64,000 nucleotides of DNA. It comes from Butyriboletus loyo. Taxonomy: Eukaryota; Basidiomycota; Agaricomycetes; Boletales; Boletaceae. Made by a program: the position numbers and the translations under genes. The stretch covers positions 1-64,000 of the forward strand of contig JBBPSI010000068.1 of assembly GCA_038093515.1 (NCBI GenBank), written 5' to 3'. The notes under the pieces are model-generated. The model saw only the letters and a list, made by a program, of their open reading frames with translations. It had not been told where the DNA came from and searched no databases. Below are positions 21,030-33,029 of the stretch, in pieces. The stretch's first letter is position 1; each line of letters begins with the position of its first letter.

Positions 21030-21600
21030 TCGTCCGATCGCAGTTTATTATCACCCGCCGCACGGCGCTTCGTACGATTCACAACTACACACACTTTTTT
21101 TTCGTCTGATCGCAGTTTATTTTCACCTGCCTGCCTGCGCTTGCGCAATTCACGACCGCACGATTTCTTGCAAAATAATATTATAATACACGTCACAAGT
21201 ATGTAGTCAGAGTTACACCAACTGTATATAGTGAACTGCAGGGGTAAACCTGTGGCGGGTCCGTACCTACAGGTTTACCCAAGGGTCGGCCATATAGATA
21301 TATTAAGCGTGCATATCTATTGAGGGCGAGTGCGTGAAGGTGAGGGCGGGGTCACGGGAGGGCGATGAGGGAAATACAGAAGGGCGAGAGGGCCATTGTG
21401 GCAGGGTGGGGATGAGGGTGGGGACGCATTGAACGCATTGGTCAGTGGCGAGTAAGAAAGCCGCAACTTCCATGGCACGGCGGCTGAAAATAAACTGCGA
21501 TCGGGTGACAAAAGCAAGAGTGCGGTTGTGAATTGCCCGAAGCGCGGTGCGGCGGGTGACAATAAACTGTAATCAAACGAAACGTTTGCGATGGGAATAT
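21030..21600. repeat. Imperfect inverted repeat pair flanking about 320 bp
   Basis: The segment at about 21030-21150 matches the reverse complement of about 21470-21600 at roughly 75-80% by eye. Shared blocks include 'cagtttatt', 'tcacccgccgcac' and 'gatcgcagtttattttca'. Each arm itself contains the cagtttatt motif twice. The arrangement resembles a decayed foldback or MITE-like element; no transposase is present. Confidence 0.55.
21242..21280. repeat. Perfect 12-bp hairpin
   Basis: GGGTAAACCTGT (21242-21253) and ACAGGTTTACCC (21269-21280) are exact reverse complements separated by 15 bp. It lies between the arms of the larger inverted repeat. Confidence 0.7.
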
Positions 21601-22564
21601 ATGTGCAGACGGGCCTTTCGCCATAGATCTCCAATCGACCTCGTTTACGGTAAGTTACCGCCCATCGGGTTATCATGCCCGCTCGTCGCACTCGTGTCGC
21701 TGAAGAGACGGATCTTGGAGGCCGCCTCCCCGCCGCAGTGTCGCAGGAGATTAAATAACGGCCTACACCAATCGCCGTGTTTCAGAGTCACATTGCCTCC
21801 GTCCATCTCAGGTTTAACAGGTTCAGTCACTCCTCCAGATGTCGGATGATCGGCTGTCCTGTAGCACAAATTTGAAATACTACTCGCCCTCACGCTGCCG
21901 CCGCTCTATTGACGTGCTGGCCAGTTTTGCCGACTCAGACCAGGCGCACCTTTGTCCTGGCTCCTCTCTGTCGACGTGACTCAATATACACCGCAGCAGA
22001 CCGAACCATCAAAGATCTCTGACAACTGCTTAGTGTTAGTGATATTATTATTACTGGTGTCTGAGCGCTTGAGCATTCAAAGGCCGACGCTATCGGATCT
22101 GTGGGTCACCGTATCGGGGCTTGATCATATACTTATGTAAATTTCTCGACATGAGTGCCTATTTGTTCTCAGGTAGGTTTAGCCTACATCTACAAAGGTG
22201 CAATGCAATTTCCTTTTCTACAGGCCACCCAAGAGTTGTGATTGGACGATGGCCGGCAAAAAAAAATGAAAATTCAGGGCCTTACTAAAAAAGGCACGAG
22301 TGAAGCCCATTCTAATGCGCTTTTCAGAAAGCCGGCGCTAGGTACATTTGAGCAAGATCAAATGGACAACGTGAATGTGCACAAACAAAGATGGCTGCAT
22401 TGTATTTATATCTCGTATCGCTTGAACTACATACTCCACCACAAGCCAATGATCGGAGGATGGCCAGCAAAAAAAGAAAATGAAGCATCTCACTAAGAAG
22501 GAAAACAAGCGCTTTTCAGAATACAGAAATGACTGCCATTCCAACACCAAAAACAGCAGATGAA

Positions 22565-24615
22565 TCACCACGATGTCTGCTGGTTAGTGTGGTTGTCGTA
22601 CGCTGGGCAAAGCGCTCTCCAATCATCTAACCGATCGATAAGATGGGGACCCTGCAAAAATGTTATGACACCGGACTTACCATTCACGGGATCGTTCTGC
22701 GCAGTTCCATTTGGATTTTCCGCGAACACAACTGCCATACCCCTACACAAATAAGGAGTTCATTCATGACAGCTCAGACCCACTGTGCTTACCTCTGCAA
22801 ATGCCAATCGATGTGGCTGATCAAACAAATAGTCAGAGATCGATCGTTGAAACAAGTCAGCACCATACCAGTGAAGGAACCATGGCCCTGAGTTGTCGGT
22901 CACGAATCGGACAGTGGCATTGTCTGTCAGAAATCCGATGTTGACAGTGTCACGCTGCACAGGATTGATATAGTTATAATGTGTTGACCCCGCGCTCCTC
23001 ACGACGTAGAAAGCATGCTGTATCGATTGAGTTGGCGAAAGAATCGCGTTCATAGTAATGGCTTACCCCGTGCAGGTGGAATGGATGCTAACACGACTAT
23101 CAGCAGAGAACGGAACGGACAAGAAAGCGCATACCGGTGTTGTAAGATTCCCCGTTGGGAAGGACACCTCGATGACCTTATTTGGTGGTAGAGTGTACAC
23201 TGTACCTTGTTTGGCCAAGGCTGCGATTCCTCTCGCTCCACTCAGAATCTGCAGGAGGGTCGGCGTGTCTGGTGGGGTGTAGTTATAACCGTTCATATAG
23301 TACTCGAGAGTGACACTGTTCATGGTTCCGACAAGGTTGATGGAAACGTCGGCTCCTCCCTGGTACGGCAGACCTGGTGCTTGCGGATTGTCCCGTGCAT
23401 GCAGTGAAGTTTCGTTGAGTACATTGACAAGAGGCCACGTCCTGTTCATAGGGTCTGCTTCTGGTGCGCCCGCATACCTGAGAATCGCCGAATTCAAGCC
23501 ATTTGTATAGTTTGACGCAAAGCTTCCAGGCAGTGCGCGAATCCAGTAGTTGTCCACTGGTTGATTCGCCTCTAGAACAACCGAGTATCGCTGCCCAGGG
23601 AATATCGGAATCTGGTCTACGGAGAGAGGGAGCACAGCTTGTCCGTCGGCTTCAATGATAGTGAAGTTATGGTTATCGATGGAAAAGAGGACATGTGGCT
23701 TGCACGCCATGTTAATCAATCTGAGGCGATATCTCTTGCCCCGCTCCACATTAGTGACAGACAATGTTGTGTTCGGGCCTCCGGGGTACCGACCCATACC
23801 ATTGACAAGGATGCCCGTAGGATTGTCACTAGCCGCAACATCGTACGCGTTCTTGTGATACCTAGGTTGTGTCAAGCGACTGGTGAAGAGTGTGAGGAAT
23901 ATCTACTTGCCAATCAAGCACGGTGATTACGGTTGAACCTAGGAAAACGTCAGGTGATATCGAAGACCAATGATTCAAGGACGCACTATCATCGACGTCA
24001 TACATGGAACGGTATGGATCCTGAGGATCATATATAACGAGCGGGCCACGAAGGCCGTCGCAGTACTGAAGGTTGTAATGGGAGTGGTACCAGAACGTGC
24101 CAGACTGGTTCGGCACGTCGAACTGATAGAGGAATGAATTCCCAGGAACAATGGGACATTGAGTCACGAAAGCAGCGCCGTCGAAGGCATTCGTGTGGTT
24201 TTGGAATATACCGTGCCAGTGCTTTACCAGCGTTAACGTTGAGCGTCAATGCGATTTAACAACGATGAACTTACCACAGAGGTACTGGTGTTCGTGGCCG
24301 GATCCGAAAGCTGGTTTCGGACGTCGATTTCCAGGCGGTCACCCTTGCGAGCAAAGGAGTCAGTTGAAATGCATTCTAGAGGTAGAGCCATACCTTGTTG
24401 GCTGTGATGAGGGACCCAGGAGTCTCACCATTGACGACAATGGCACTAAAGGTAATGTTAGAGAACGAACCAGAAAGCTCGTTTGGTACTCACCGCCTGC
24501 TATAACCATCTGGAGCCACGTCTGCATTACTCAGAACAAGCTCCGTCCGACGCGTCACAGCACCAGCGTAAGAGAAAAGAGCCGCGAGACTCCATGCTTT
24601 CAAAAGCGGATGCAT
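22565..24615 (-). CDS. Laccase A (multicopper oxidase)
   Basis: Secreted copper enzyme oxidising phenols with reduction of O2 to water. ATG 24615 gives a signal peptide ([19 protein letters not shown]). All four copper motifs are recovered after intron removal: [31 protein letters not shown] (split by an intron after HLHG); and [18 protein letters not shown], which needs two introns to be excised. The central exon (23063-23875 region) carries the plastocyanin-like middle domain ([25 protein letters not shown]). The C-terminus is [15 protein letters not shown]...TSW and the stop is TGA 22565. About ten short introns. The residue at the T1 axial position is Met, not the Leu or Phe usual in fungal laccases. 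It is clearly diverged from laccases B and C and is not part of their duplication. Confidence 0.92.
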
Positions 24616-25550
24616 GCCCGCAACGAGGTTTACCTAGAAATTGGAATAGAGGTGGGCGTCCCCGCATGACCTTTTAATATGGGCGCACTCCAACGAAAGG
24701 GGCGAAAAAAACATGGAGTAGGCGGGAAACACAGCATCCTGAGTTACGTTGAATAATGCATTCAGCATTCACAGCCCTTCCTTGATGTGACGCGAGTAAC
24801 GTCAAGACCAGTGCTTCATAAGAACGGCTGCCATCATCCTGGCGCCGAAGAGGCACGGGACTGGTCTTTTTGATGGATTGCATGCGCAAGACGAAGGTGC
24901 CAATCTGCATTCTGAACAGCGCAGTGGAACGGGCTATAAATTCGCTAGTGCTTCCTTTGTTTTTCTGCTAGTGCTACGCAGCTGGCCTGTAGGTAGATTA
25001 GTCAAGCGGGCAGCGTTGCATAGTGCCACTCGGCGTGCCGAATTTACGCGCTATCGAACGCTTGCCGCCGTCAATCTCCGCGTGCCTCAATCAGTAGCAG
25101 CCAAGGTTCACCTCCAGCTTCTCACAAAATTCCGTGGATGGTGGTTACAGTAAGCAACCAGGATCGAGGAAATCGGTGCTTGATCAATGCACACTGCACA
25201 TCGACTTCGCGATCTCTGTAGGATCCTGGCAGCCGACATGGGCGTTCCGCTTTCTGTCCGCAGGCACGAGCCAAGCTCCGAGAGGGATCAGGCATGTGTG
25301 ACTCGAATAATCAAACAGCAAAGCACAGGATCCAGCAGTGTTCATGCCGATGGGGGATAGCAAGATGATGGTGAAATGGTGGGATGATGGAAATACTAAT
25401 AATATACAGTTTTCGGGTGAGAAATCACTACTATACATTGTAGCGATACCCGTCCAACCACAGACACGAGTTCTTTTGCTATTGCAAGCGATGATCACGG
25501 GCTGATTCTAAATATCCAAATCATTTTTTACGTTTGGTTGCTGATTCAAT
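24616..25550. other. Intergenic upstream of laccase A
   Basis: It holds the laccase A promoter (right-hand side of the minus-strand gene) and the 3' end of the RCC1-PHD gene. The ORF at 24878-25153 has no recognisable feature. Confidence 0.5.
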
Positions 25551-27929
25551 TCATGCTAGTCAACCCGGGGCAAGACGGTGAATGACGCGACTCACCCTTA
25601 TCTATCGCTGAAGGCGCCTTTCGTTTTGTCGCAGTTTTGTCATCATCGGCTGCCGCTTCCTTCGCAACCTTCTTGGACGCTTTGGAGCTACAACTTGCGA
25701 GAGCCCTCATCTCGTCCGTGCATTTAGGACAGAACCATTCACCTTCCGGAATAGCCTGCATTGGTGGGTCAAGGCAGCCAAGATGATAAGGATGATCACA
25801 CTTGACGAAGCATGGTCAAGCAGATTAAGGTAACATGCACAGCGAAAGTCACACCTTGTCGCACTCTAGCGCAGGGTCATCGTCTCCATTGTCTTTGTTG
25901 CAAACGAGGCAAAGTTCTGGCGCATCGACTTCAGGGTGCCGAGGAAGATCAGAAAGCTTCTCGTTTGGCTTTGCGAGGAATAACGTAGTATGCTGGCCGG
26001 CCGCAACGCTGAGAGATCACTCATCAAGTTGTTTGCCCATAATCTCAGAACAAAGTGGCTGACCTGAGAACTTCAATCTCGGCGAGAGGTTGGTGTCTGG
26101 TTGGTTTGGTTGCGCTTTTCGGTTCGTCGGGGCCTAAGCCTAGTTCGCCTTCAAAGCCAATCAGTATAAAATCAGGAAAGGCGTGATACGCCATACCGTT
26201 GGCAGCATTCTGACCATAGGCAATTGTCATAACGCTCCCGTCTTCCTCGGGAGTTAATGCAAAATGGGTAACACCTCCACAGTTCGCTTGAGAAATCTTA
26301 CATCCCCTATGGCAATTCCCTTAGATCAAGTTAGCATGTAGACAAAGCAACAGCGCACATGAGGTCCTGGATGTAACGGAATGAAGAATAGGGCGATCCA
26401 GACGACCCTAAGAGAGCGTAAGTTGATCAGACAAAAAAGCGTGGTATTCAAATTTACCTTCTCCGCTATTTTTCCACTGCATGGTTGTCAAAAAGGTATA
26501 ATAAGTTGCAGAGCAGGAGCCGACGGTCCGACGGCATACCTTCCCGGCCATCCAGTACATACGCTGCTTGTCGATGACAACCGTGTTGCTCGGACCAGCC
26601 ACGATCTGGAATCCCATTGTCATCTCATTTGGACCGGCAAACTAAGGAAGCGGCACGTTTTAGCTTTTGTTCAGAAAAAGATCATTACTGTACCTGTGGT
26701 ACAATTTTCGGGATCAATGCGTCCTGTTGGTTACCGAGACCCAACCGACAGTAACCGTTGTAACCCCAAACATACACCACCCTGCTAGAACGCTCAGCGG
26801 CGGACACGACCAGTTGAAATCACCACTTACCCCTGAGTATCCATTGCTACACTGTGTTGGGCGCCGCAGACAATGTCGACGATAGTCTTGTCGTCTAAAC
26901 CTTTCACAGGTACTGGCTAAGTTGTCAATGGGATGATTATATGCGGAGAGAAAATCATGCAACCTGGCTCCGTTTCAATATCGTACGCCGTCTTGTTTCC
27001 GGTGGTGATGTGTTCGCCCGTTCTTCCATTGCCTAGTTGTCCCTTTTCCCCGCTTCCAAACGAGAAAACTTGAAAGATTTTGATTTGAGCTCAACACACC
27101 ACTCGCAAAAGCCTACCTTTTCCGTCCTCTGTCAAGACAATGGAAAAGGTGATGCCTGCACCAGCCTTCACCACGCGTCGCCGTTCCCCGTTCACGTATG
27201 GTCCGTCTATAGATTTGAACGCTGTTAATTGAGGAGTCACGGGATGGCCGCACTGTCGAACGACCCATAAAGACAACGGTTCTGGGAAACGATAACGAGC
27301 GAGTTGCTCACCTGCCCAAGGTTATTTGCACCAGCCGACCAGACATTCCCTTCGCTGTCTACCAATAACGAATGGCTTCTTCCGCACGCGGCATGCACAA
27401 ATTTAGTTCCTTCTTTCGCGCCAAATTCCGATGCGAGCACACGTCTGGGCGTATTCTCAGGTATGAAGTTGGCGGCAGCGACACCCAGCGCACACGGTGC
27501 ATTTCGACCAAACATCCATACTGTTCCATCAATGTCGAGCGCAATGAAGTGACATGCACAACATGAGGCATGGATGGACACTATCTTGACATTGCTTAAC
27601 GAACGTAGTATGTGAGGTTCAAGAAGGTCGGGTCTATAGAGGCTAGTGAAGGCGCCATTTTTCGAAGTTCAATGGTGCAACGCTTACGCCTCAGGATTGC
27701 CCTCGCCCTTGCCTCCACGTTCCTTTCGACCAAGCTTCGGCCTGAAAACGAGCCGAGTTAGTTGGGGATGGTAGTTTAGACGACGCCAGGTTACCAATCC
27801 GTTCCACCGCAAATTAGCACTAAGTTCGATTCCATCAGCACAGCAACGTGCCAGGCACATATTATACATACCTCGTCCCCACTGGGCTTCCTTGGTGGTA
27901 TCCGAAGAAAGTAATGTTGCCATAGTCAT
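25551..27929 (-). CDS. RCC1-repeat protein with C-terminal PHD finger
   Basis: The N-terminus (MTMATLL from 27929 or MATLL from 27923) leads into a seven-bladed RCC1-type propeller: CGGTDWKPKLGRKER, VSIHASCCACHFIALDIDGTVWMFGRN, VHAACGRSHSLLVDSEGNVWSAGANNLGQ, VFSFGSGEKGQLGNGRTGE, VCGAQHSVAMDTQG and YGQNAANGELGLG. The C-terminal third holds a PHD finger, CLVCNKDN...CDKCDHPYHLGCLDPPM...WFCPKC, with the C4HC3 ligand pattern visible, followed by a basic Lys-rich tail. PHD fingers read histone tails and RCC1 propellers can bind chromatin, so a nuclear chromatin-associated role is inferred. About twelve short introns. The last intron places the stop at 25551-25553. Splice sites are not all fixed. 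Confidence 0.85.
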
Positions 27930-28260
27930 GTGTAAATTTTAGGTCCAGGTCAGAAGTCACCCACCCGGTGTTTGTTTTTGTTCACACTAAGTAATACCAC
28001 ATGATTGCTGCATTAGGACTTCGCTCAGACGCTCTATCTACGACGAAAACATTATCTCATGGACCAGACACTTGGTGAACATGCTACAGAACAATTCGGC
28101 TATGGGCTCGATACTCCTAGAATATCATGTCTCTTCCGGCAAGCCGACTACCACTACACATACACACTTATCAGTATCAAGCGAGAATGAACAGAATCGT
28201 GCAAACTGACAAATAGTGGTTCCAGTGCGGACTATCTTGCACTACCGAAACACCATTTAG
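27930..28260. other. Short intergenic tract
   Basis: Upstream region of the RCC1-PHD gene and 3' flank of the Zn2Cys6 gene. No feature is seen. Confidence 0.5.
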
Positions 28261-31200
28261 CTACACAGGGCTGTGCACTATTAACGGCGGCGTAATGCTC
28301 ACCTCAAAATTGTCACCATAGAGAACGACACAATCGCCATGTGACAACGTCATAGAGATCTCGGGGACGGAGGCTTTACTCTTGACTTTGGTAACTTTTT
28401 TCTTTTTACGAATACGTCCCTGTTTCGGTTCTTCGTGACGAGCCATCTCCATTCCGGGACCAGAGTGTGGAGCCTTTGGGTCGGGTGTGCCACCAGCGTC
28501 CAAACTACGGCACTGACGCACCGTATCCACGGCAGCAGTGGCTTCGTCCACGTGCTCGACAACAATCGGTGATTCGTTTATCTCAGGCCCGGGGATGAAC
28601 GACACTCGATTACCACCATCCTGCCCTCGGTGACGCGAGGGTCCTGCATGGGGCTCTGCAGGCGGAGATCCGACCCGATCATTGTCTCGAGCACGTCCCT
28701 TCGGCGATTCGTTTACCTCAGGCCCGGGGATGAACGAAACTTGATTACCACTATCCTGCTCTAGGTGGCGCGAGGGTCCTGCACGGGGTCGCGGAGATCC
28801 GATCCGATCATTGTCCTGAGCACGTCCCTTGCCCTTATCCGGTGCGGTTAGTTCCCCAGAGTCCTTGTATCCCCCCTTTGGAGTCAAGTTCAAAACTACT
28901 TCTGCTCCTAGGCAGTGAACGACAACCGGAGATTTACTTGCGCGGAGCACACTTCCCTAGCATCGACGTGAGGAGACTAGCCACCCAGGGAGTATTTGAA
29001 CCAACCTTTCTAGATCCCGAGTTGACCCATGCCAGCATGCGTACCTCGCCAAATCGAGGTTTGGCCATTTCACCGTATCGGTGAACGAAATCGCAGAGTG
29101 TGTAGTAGGCGATACGGACACAATTAGATGTACCCCTCGGGACCGTTGTCTCTGATCCGTCACTCGGATGTGATAACCTAGTAGTATGGGTAAAATAAGG
29201 GCCTTACCACGGCCCAAACGTCAGGCTAAGGATTGAAAGTATAGACATACCCGACACTCACCGAAGGGATCTTCCTTGCGCAATAATACCTCGCACTGAA
29301 TTTTCTCGAGCAAAACAGCGGCGTCTTCTTGAAGATGTTCCTGATTCCCCGTGAATACGTGGCAGAGACTTACTCCATCCCTGACACCGTAGATCCAGGA
29401 CTGCATACCATCGTCCCAGGTTATGCTATCGGTAATTACAACCGAAGGGATACCGTTTTTAGGTCGAATAATAGTGCTAGATTGGTAAGGATCCCGAAGA
29501 CTCGACAAGGGGTCAACTTTTCCTTGGGGAACGCGTTTCTCATGCGTGGACTTGCTATTATTCAGTCATCCATACATGCAGATAAACAAGCAAACTTACT
29601 GCACACATAGTGCTTTGACATATCTGGTGACGAAAGAACTCCTGAACGTTAATCATACCACACGATTTACAAAACCATCCTCGCGGAAATGATTCGCTGG
29701 GGTGGAAATCAGCGAGTAGATCCAGCGGTATGATGCTGAAAAATTGCATCCTCAAATCTCTTGGACGGTAAGGGGTTGTATCGTCCGCCTGTGACAATGT
29801 GTTTGTCGGATCAAACCACCAGGGGTGCAATAGGTCCCTGGTGGTATCAACTGGTACCGAATCCGAAATCATATCCGACGAGGGAGTTGGCCCGCACTCG
29901 AATAGTGCATCTTCACCTCCAGGGGCCCATTGAAGAGTGACTCTCCAACGAACCTGTCCTTGTACGACCCCAGTAGGGGAAGAGTCGTCATGCTGGAGCA
30001 CTGCATGCTGCAAATGTACAGTCAATAGAAATCAGGGTGATATTTCTATAACTCACGCGCAAGTCTGAAATGAAGAAGAGGCCTATGCATAAATATGCAT
30101 ACTCTGAGGGAAGATTGCATGGCACAAGCCCAGACTTATGTGGTATCCACAGTAGTAAAGGGATGGAGTGGAGATGAGAGTCTAACAATGTTTCCACTTC
30201 GGGGGGTTTGTTGAGAGGAATCCGTGGTTGGATCGTATGGTAGGTGATGGGACTGCTCAACGCGGAGCGTGGATGGGATGGCGGCGGGTTCTCTGGAGGG
30301 GAAAGTGGGATGGAGGGATATAGCTGGATCGAGCGGACCGCCGACACCGAGTCATTTGGTGTGGCACTACAGATCGAACTCTTCCCTCTAGCATGGTACT
30401 CGCAGGTACCTTGGCAGGTATATCCTTCGTGTTGTAGTGTACCATCCGAGGGTAGCATTGGCGCACTAAATGTTGGTTGGGGCGCAGAAACTGCCACATC
30501 CGTCGGAAAAAATCCGGTTCTGGATGGTAGATCCGAATATCGCAAACCCTGGATGTTTTGTACGTTAACGCATGGACTCCGTCCGAGAAAGGTTCTACCA
30601 TCGTATCAGCTTCGCAGTCGAGGGTACTTTCTGGAGAATGCGCCACAGGTTGACAGGAATGAGGTTGGGTAGAGCCCTTGTTGTCCAATTCAACGATGGA
30701 CTCGAGCTCAGAATCATAACAGGAAAATTCCCATAACCTTGGACAAGCACGCGATTGATTTACGAGCTGCCGATGAAGGATGAAGGAAGAGGGCTCACAG
30801 GTCAATGCTCAGTGTAGTAGAGGTTATCCAATGACCTTGGGCGTAATTAGTATCAAGCAAGAGTATTGGGGTTTCGGACTGAAACCAAGAAAAACCGACG
30901 GGTGGTTTCGCAAGCTCGGGGAATACTGTCAGAAGCCCGTCGAGTGACTGCAAATGATAATATCAGCCTGGAATGTTTAAACACAATTTGCGTTAGCCTC
31001 ACGTTGGTCCAAACTCGTGGAACCGGAGTGTTGGATGATATAGAGTTCAGGTACTTCTGCCCTGGGGAGGATTTTTCATCTCGTCCACGCGGGTTGTTCA
31101 CAGACGTCCACTTTAGGGCGCTACGTTCGCCGGCCGATACAACTGGAGGTGCCACTTGCGCTGAGGGACCCGCTGTTGACACCTCCGAGCATTCGACATC

Positions 31201-31875
31201 TATTTCGTTTGATGCTACGATCGCGTGACTAGGTGCCTTTCCATTTCGCAAGGTAGTCTTGGCCTGTGTCTTCTTTCGCGGCGGAACAGGATCGGGTCCA
31301 GGACTCAATGGACGTTTTGACCCAGCGGCGATCGATCGACCGGAGTTAGATGGCAAAGCCTGTGACAAAGATCCAATTCTGGCAGCTACCCGCCTAACGC
31401 GCAACCGGCCCGCACTAGGTTCTTGGGCGGAGGAGGAACAAGCCTTCGGGTTTTCGCAAGTCGCACTCGTGCTCTGCCTCCCCATTTTCGAGGGTTTCCC
31501 GACCTTGGGACCAGGGAGCCTCTGGTAGCCTCCCTGAACAACCTCACAATTCATCCCGACTTTCCTGCACCGTACGCAAGCTGGTCGCGTGCGGGAGCAA
31601 GCCTGCTTGAACGATTTGCATCGTTGACAGCTGAACGGGACGACCAAGATAGTCTCTACCGAGCCATTGTGCTGTTTTTCATCGAGTTCAAAAATTGCCT
31701 GTGGTTCAATGATCTCATGGTACGCTTCCGGGCTAGGAAGTGTGGACGGACGCCGAACAGAAGACGTGACCTGGGGGGCTGATTCCCAAGCGCGCATCAA
31801 GTCTGAAATTGCAGCAGGGATGTCTGGCTCGTCGCGGTCGCCATGGTCGTCGGGCCCGGGGTGACCTGCCTGCAT
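28261..31875 (-). CDS. Zn2Cys6 protein with 2OG-oxygenase-like C-terminal region
   Basis: One long minus-strand gene; frames link across about nine introns. ATG 31875 opens an exon carrying a complete Zn2Cys6 cluster, CQRCKSFKQAC...PACVRCRKVGMNCEV (spacing C2C6C6C2C6C), a DNA-binding module. The middle is disordered, then come folded-looking blocks: MQFFSIIPLDLLADF with GWFCKSCGMINVQEFFRHQIC (extra Cys/His cluster), ITDSITWDDGMQSWIYGV, HVFTGNQEHLQEDAAVL, FVHRYGEMAKPRFGEVRMLAWVNSGSRK and VVVHCLGAEVVLNL...TLSHGDCVVLYGDNFEV. The last two resemble the core strands of AlkB-like 2-oxoglutarate oxygenases, but I cannot identify the metal triad with confidence. A 43-45-residue internal duplication lies at 28567-28830. 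The function is unknown. Its 5' exon is partly duplicated at 37 kb. Confidence 0.65.
28567..28830 (-). repeat. Internal tandem duplication in the Zn2Cys6 gene
   Basis: Two consecutive segments (28702-28830 and 28567-28701) encode near-identical 43- and 45-residue blocks. Each runs from KGRA(Q/R)DNDR through AGPSRH and VSFIPGPE to NESP. They are disordered Pro/Gly/Ser-rich sequence inserted between two conserved strands of the C-terminal region. Confidence 0.85.
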
Positions 31876-33029
31876 TTCTGAGCTTGTGCAAGTTCAGAGG
31901 TCGGACTTCTTGGAGTAGTACTTTGTAGAGGTCAACAATAACCCAAATAGACCCCAACTTCGAAATCATTCCCTGCCATTGCCCCACCACAGTGACACTG
32001 CCTCGTACGGTATAACTTAACAAGCTCCGACTCCCACATACAGTTCTGAGGTAATCAGACACCACATACTACTTCCTAGTAGTAGGATCGGTGGGTCTTG
32101 CAATGTATAGCGTTACTCCATTTGGGTTTCGATTGCATTCCCTGGTGGCCCTATGATAATAATAATCTAAAAACTGAGCTGGAAAAGCGAAATGCAGCTG
32201 AGTTTGAACCTTGTGGCCTGCTCGGCCAAGCGCTTCCGCCAAAATGGAGGCGTTTGGGGTCCAAAGTCAGGCGGCCATCGTGCTCGGTATGCTTGCGTCA
32301 CGTCGCCTAACACCACCAAAGACTAGTACCAAAAGATACAAGTAATGAACACCACTCCCAAGGGTTTCTGTTCGTTACAGCTTGCCAGTACTTGGTTGCT
32401 TCGCTGGTGATGAGTCTGATTGCGATCTGATTGTGATGTGACTAGTACTATGTGACAGTGGGAATATCGTTACAATTGACCAGTAAATCGTCCAGGTGTA
32501 CTACTACCTCGACCGACGCATCCGCGTGAGGTCATCCATCGCCAAACATAGGGACCAGGGTGTGAGGGCCAGAGGCACAACTGTAATGGCGGCCCCGAGC
32601 CTGACATGAACATGAGGTTCACCGTGACAACTGAGGATCCGTGTCAGACCAGCTGCCCGGCTGGGATGACGCCTTTCAGCAATATTGTCGGACTTCCTCA
32701 GTACATCCCTGCAGTGGAAGTAAAAGTGCACAGGCAACAGATTCATACCCACCAACGATGACGCTAGCGACATTTTAGAAGCATCGACAAAGTGGCGTTT
32801 GACCGATGAAATTTATATGCTGTGCACTGGAGACAGGGTATATTGAATGGCAGCAGCAACTAGGAAAATGAGCTGTCCGACATCTACACAACCATTGTTC
32901 GAATAGCAAACAAATAGCATGAGTGACTGAGTCCATCAAGTCCGTGATTAGAATAGTAACGACCGTGGTATGAGACATCGGAGTCAGAAAACAGGTTTAC
33001 CCTCTATCGGCCCAGGAACAGGCCCAACC
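31876..33029. other. Intergenic between the Zn2Cys6 gene and laccase B
   Basis: The left 100 bp and right 150 bp match the corresponding flanks in the downstream duplicate. About 900 bp in the middle (roughly 31960-32870) has no counterpart there. No gene is supported; the ORF at 32504-32773 shows no recognisable domain. Confidence 0.55.

Larger units (their letters stand above)
19306..22564. other. Gene-poor 3.2-kb tract with inverted repeats
   Basis: No gene is supported between squalene synthase and laccase A. A charged open frame at about 20240-20385 on the + strand (AEQAKEKVEKRLQKQAEKDE, then stop) may be a remnant of a coding sequence. Inverted repeats at 21.0-21.6 kb and a perfect hairpin at 21242-21280 are listed separately. 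Near 22240-22500 a diverged direct repeat shares 'gatggccggcaaaaaaa' and 'gcgcttttcaga' motifs. Confidence 0.5.

Noticed and set aside
22780..22860. Laccase A lacking its last copper motif (frame reads [11 protein letters not shown])
   Set aside because: The apparent loss is an unspliced intron; removing it restores HCHIDWHLQ.
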